DNA from: Sphingobacteriaceae bacterium UBA6709
GTDB taxonomy: Bacteria; Bacteroidota; Bacteroidia; Sphingobacteriales; Sphingobacteriaceae
Assembly: GCA_002454425.1 (NCBI GenBank)
Contig: DKIV01000015.1
Location: 128,836-192,835, forward strand
DNA length: 64,000 nucleotides
Reading direction: 5' to 3'
In this document: one piece after another, positions 62,471-64,000 of the stretch
How positions within the stretch are numbered: position 1 is the stretch's first letter
How the letters are laid out: each line of letters begins with the position of its first letter
Program-made: the position numbers and the translations under genes
The notes under the pieces: model-generated
Database searches by the model: none
The model's input: only the letters and a program-made list of their open reading frames with translations
Told to the model about the DNA's origin: nothing

Positions 62471-64000
62471 TTAGAATCCTACCCGCACACCAATGCTTAT
62501 CTGCCTTATCATCGGATAACCACCTGCATCACTATACCCTCCTATCAAGCTGTAGGGGTCATTGCTGGTCTCTGGGTCAACGCCCGGATAATTAGTAATT
62601 GTAAACAAGTTGGTACCAGAGACATAAGCCGACATACTATTTATCTTCAGCTTATTTAAAAGTGACTTTGGCAACTGATAGGCCAGGGTCACTGACTTCA
62701 GCTTGATAAATGAGGCATCATATACGTTGTCACTCGCCGCATAGGCATACGAACTTTGCTTAAGCATTAAGCGTGGACGCGTAGCGTCAGTATTTTCCGG
62801 AGTCCAACGCTCCAGTATCCTGACACCCTTATTCGTTAACCGCAGCATATCTCGATTCTCTACGTCTGCCAGATAGTAAATGTCATTGCCATAGGAAAAG
62901 GTGGCTAAGGCTGTTAATGAAAAGGATTTATAACTTATCCTGTTGGTAAAACCGCCATAATATTTAGGTTCCGCTCTCCCGATAATATCGTCTTTAAAAT
63001 AGGAATATCCTTGAATTCCCATATAGTTCTCCTGTATCAGGTAGCTCGCGTCCCCCACTCCCAGATAAGGATAACTATATTCCATCCCGCTTCTCTGCAA
63101 ATAATCATCAACCTCTGCCTGAGATGAAAGGATTTTATCAAATACACGTCCGTAAAGCAATCCCACAGGTGATCCTTCTTTTAATACAGTATTACCATAG
63201 CGGTACACGCCAGGATTTGCGGGATCATCAATATCATCGGAAAGCTCTAAAACCTTCGAACGATTTCCTGAGATATTTAAGGTCCCGGTCCACTGAAAGT
63301 CGTTCTTACGAATAAAGTCAGCGCTAATCATCAACTCTAGTCCTCTATTTCGGATCTTAGCTATGTTAGCAGTTACCTGATCAAACCCTGACGATTCAGC
63401 TGTTGACATCGGAAATAAAATACCGGAGGTCGTTTTCTCATAATAGCCGATCTCCCCACGAAGGCGCGACTTAAATAAAGCAAAGTCTAAACCCGCGTCC
63501 TTCTGTAAGGTCGATTCCCATTTCAAGTCAGCATTTCCTAATTGAGTGGGCGACAAGCCGTTTAAGCCTGCATAGGACACCGGCGAATAGAGGGTATAAA
63601 ACAGGTTATCGGCTATATTCTGCGTTCCGGTATACCCGGCACTTGCTCTTAGCTTCAATTCATTAAGCCAGGAAACTTTTTTAAGAAAATTCTCCTGCGA
63701 AAGACGCCAGCCGACACCTCCCGAAGGGAAATATCCCACCCTGTTGTTCTTGGGAAATTTTGACGATGCGTCTGATCGACCGGTGAACGTGAGCAAATAC
63801 TTCTCTTTAAAATTGTAGTTTGCCCGCAGGTAAAAGCTCAGCAAAGAACTTTGATCAGAAGTACCGGTAGCTGGTAGCGTTACCGCTGCCGACGACAGAT
63901 TATTCAGATATTCATCATCAGGAAAACCCTGGCCACTGGCGGAAAAAACATTTCCCCTGGTGATCTGCCAGTCGGTTCCTAAAACGACATCTATCCGGTG
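62471..64000 (-). CDS. SusC/RagA TonB-dependent transporter, 5' part outside the window
   Basis: The frame is open from the window edge (64000 is the first base of a codon) to the stop at 62471, giving the last 509 residues. Typical SusC barrel phrases appear: LRANYNFKEKYLLTFTGRSD, GRVFDKILSSQAEVDDYLQR and INSMSAYVSGTNLFTITNYP, ending ISIGVRVGF. A TTG at 63842-63844 is not the real start, because SusC-like coding continues upstream of it (HRIDVVLGTDWQITRGNV). It heads Sus locus 3 together with the SusD encoded next. Confidence 0.93.
   Translation of the reverse strand, partial: HRIDVVLGTDWQITRGNVFSASGQGFPDDEYLNNLSSAAVTLPATGTSDQSSLLSFYLRANYNFKEKYLLTFTGRSDASSKFPKNNRVGYFPSGGVGWRLSQENFLKKVSWLNELKLRASAGYTGTQNIADNLFYTLYSPVSYAGLNGLSPTQLGNADLKWESTLQKDAGLDFALFKSRLRGEIGYYEKTTSGILFPMSTAESSGFDQVTANIAKIRNRGLELMISADFIRKNDFQWTGTLNISGNRSKVLELSDDIDDPANPGVYRYGNTVLKEGSPVGLLYGRVFDKILSSQAEVDDYLQRSGMEYSYPYLGVGDASYLIQENYMGIQGYSYFKDDIIGRAEPKYYGGFTNRISYKSFSLTALATFSYGNDIYYLADVENRDMLRLTNKGVRILERWTPENTDATRPRLMLKQSSYAYAASDNVYDASFIKLKSVTLAYQLPKSLLNKLKINSMSAYVSGTNLFTITNYPGVDPETSNDPYSLIGGYSDAGGYPMIRQISIGVRVGF

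Noticed and set aside
62471..63844. Complete short SusC-like protein starting at the TTG at 63842-63844
   Set aside because: SusC-type coding continues without a stop to the window edge, so this is the 3' part of a full-length gene.

Overview
The window is chromosomal DNA from a member of the Bacteroidota, most likely order Sphingobacteriales. The grounds are three SusC/SusD pairs, two FecI/FecR-type sigma/anti-sigma pairs, TonB receptors with carboxypeptidase-regulatory N-termini, DUF4249 and DUF4369 proteins, an imuA-imuB-dnaE2 mutasome, LytS/LytTR signalling, almost no Shine-Dalgarno sequences and promoter -7 elements of the TAnnTTTG type. No rRNA, tRNA, CRISPR array, prophage or intact insertion sequence was recognised. 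Species cannot be named from the sequence alone.

Layout. 1-351 is a repeat-rich non-coding stretch. 352-4536 (minus) holds a PA2169-type four-helix protein, an FAD/NAD(P)-binding protein and a secreted PNGase F-like amidase. 4724-6631 is a TPR histidine kinase. 6711-12122 (minus) is the dnaE2/imuB/imuA cassette with translational coupling. 12319-21708 (plus) is Sus locus 1: ECF sigma, FecR, SusC, SusD, a surface lipoprotein and an endonuclease/exonuclease/phosphatase-fold lipoprotein. 21786-27362 is a stress and ion block: DUF421, a CPA1 antiporter, a tandem universal stress protein, an AraC regulator and a baeRF3-like protein. 27433-34505 (minus) is a four-gene envelope operon: an unknown secreted protein, a TonB receptor, a DUF4249 lipoprotein and a large protein with a barrel-less plug-like segment. 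It diverges from 34730-39333 (plus): TonB receptor, TPR protein, LytS kinase and LytTR regulator. 39334-39828 is non-coding with a symmetric nested palindrome. 39829-48293 (minus) is Sus locus 2: ECF sigma, FecR, STN-containing SusC, SusD and a phosphodiesterase-like/alkaline phosphatase fusion. 48419-54681 is a cluster of three GAF-PAS sensors, of which only one keeps kinase parts. 54868-56437 has a membrane metallophosphoesterase and a small protein. 56587-64000 (minus) is Sus locus 3: SusC (cut by the window edge), SusD, TlpA-like thioredoxin, unknown secreted protein, DsbD-alpha-like protein and a second TlpA-like protein.

How the genes work together. Most of the window concerns sensing and importing extracellular nutrients across the outer membrane. 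None of the Sus loci carries a glycoside hydrolase. Loci 1 and 2 end in phosphoesterase-type enzymes, which points to phosphorylated or phosphodiester substrates. Locus 3 ends in thiol-redox proteins, which points to a disulfide- or thiol-related envelope function. The best candidates for an undescribed system are the thiol-redox Sus locus (56587-64000), the divergent TonB/DUF4249/LytS-LytTR block (27433-39333) and the kinase-less GAF-PAS sensor pair (48419-50598).
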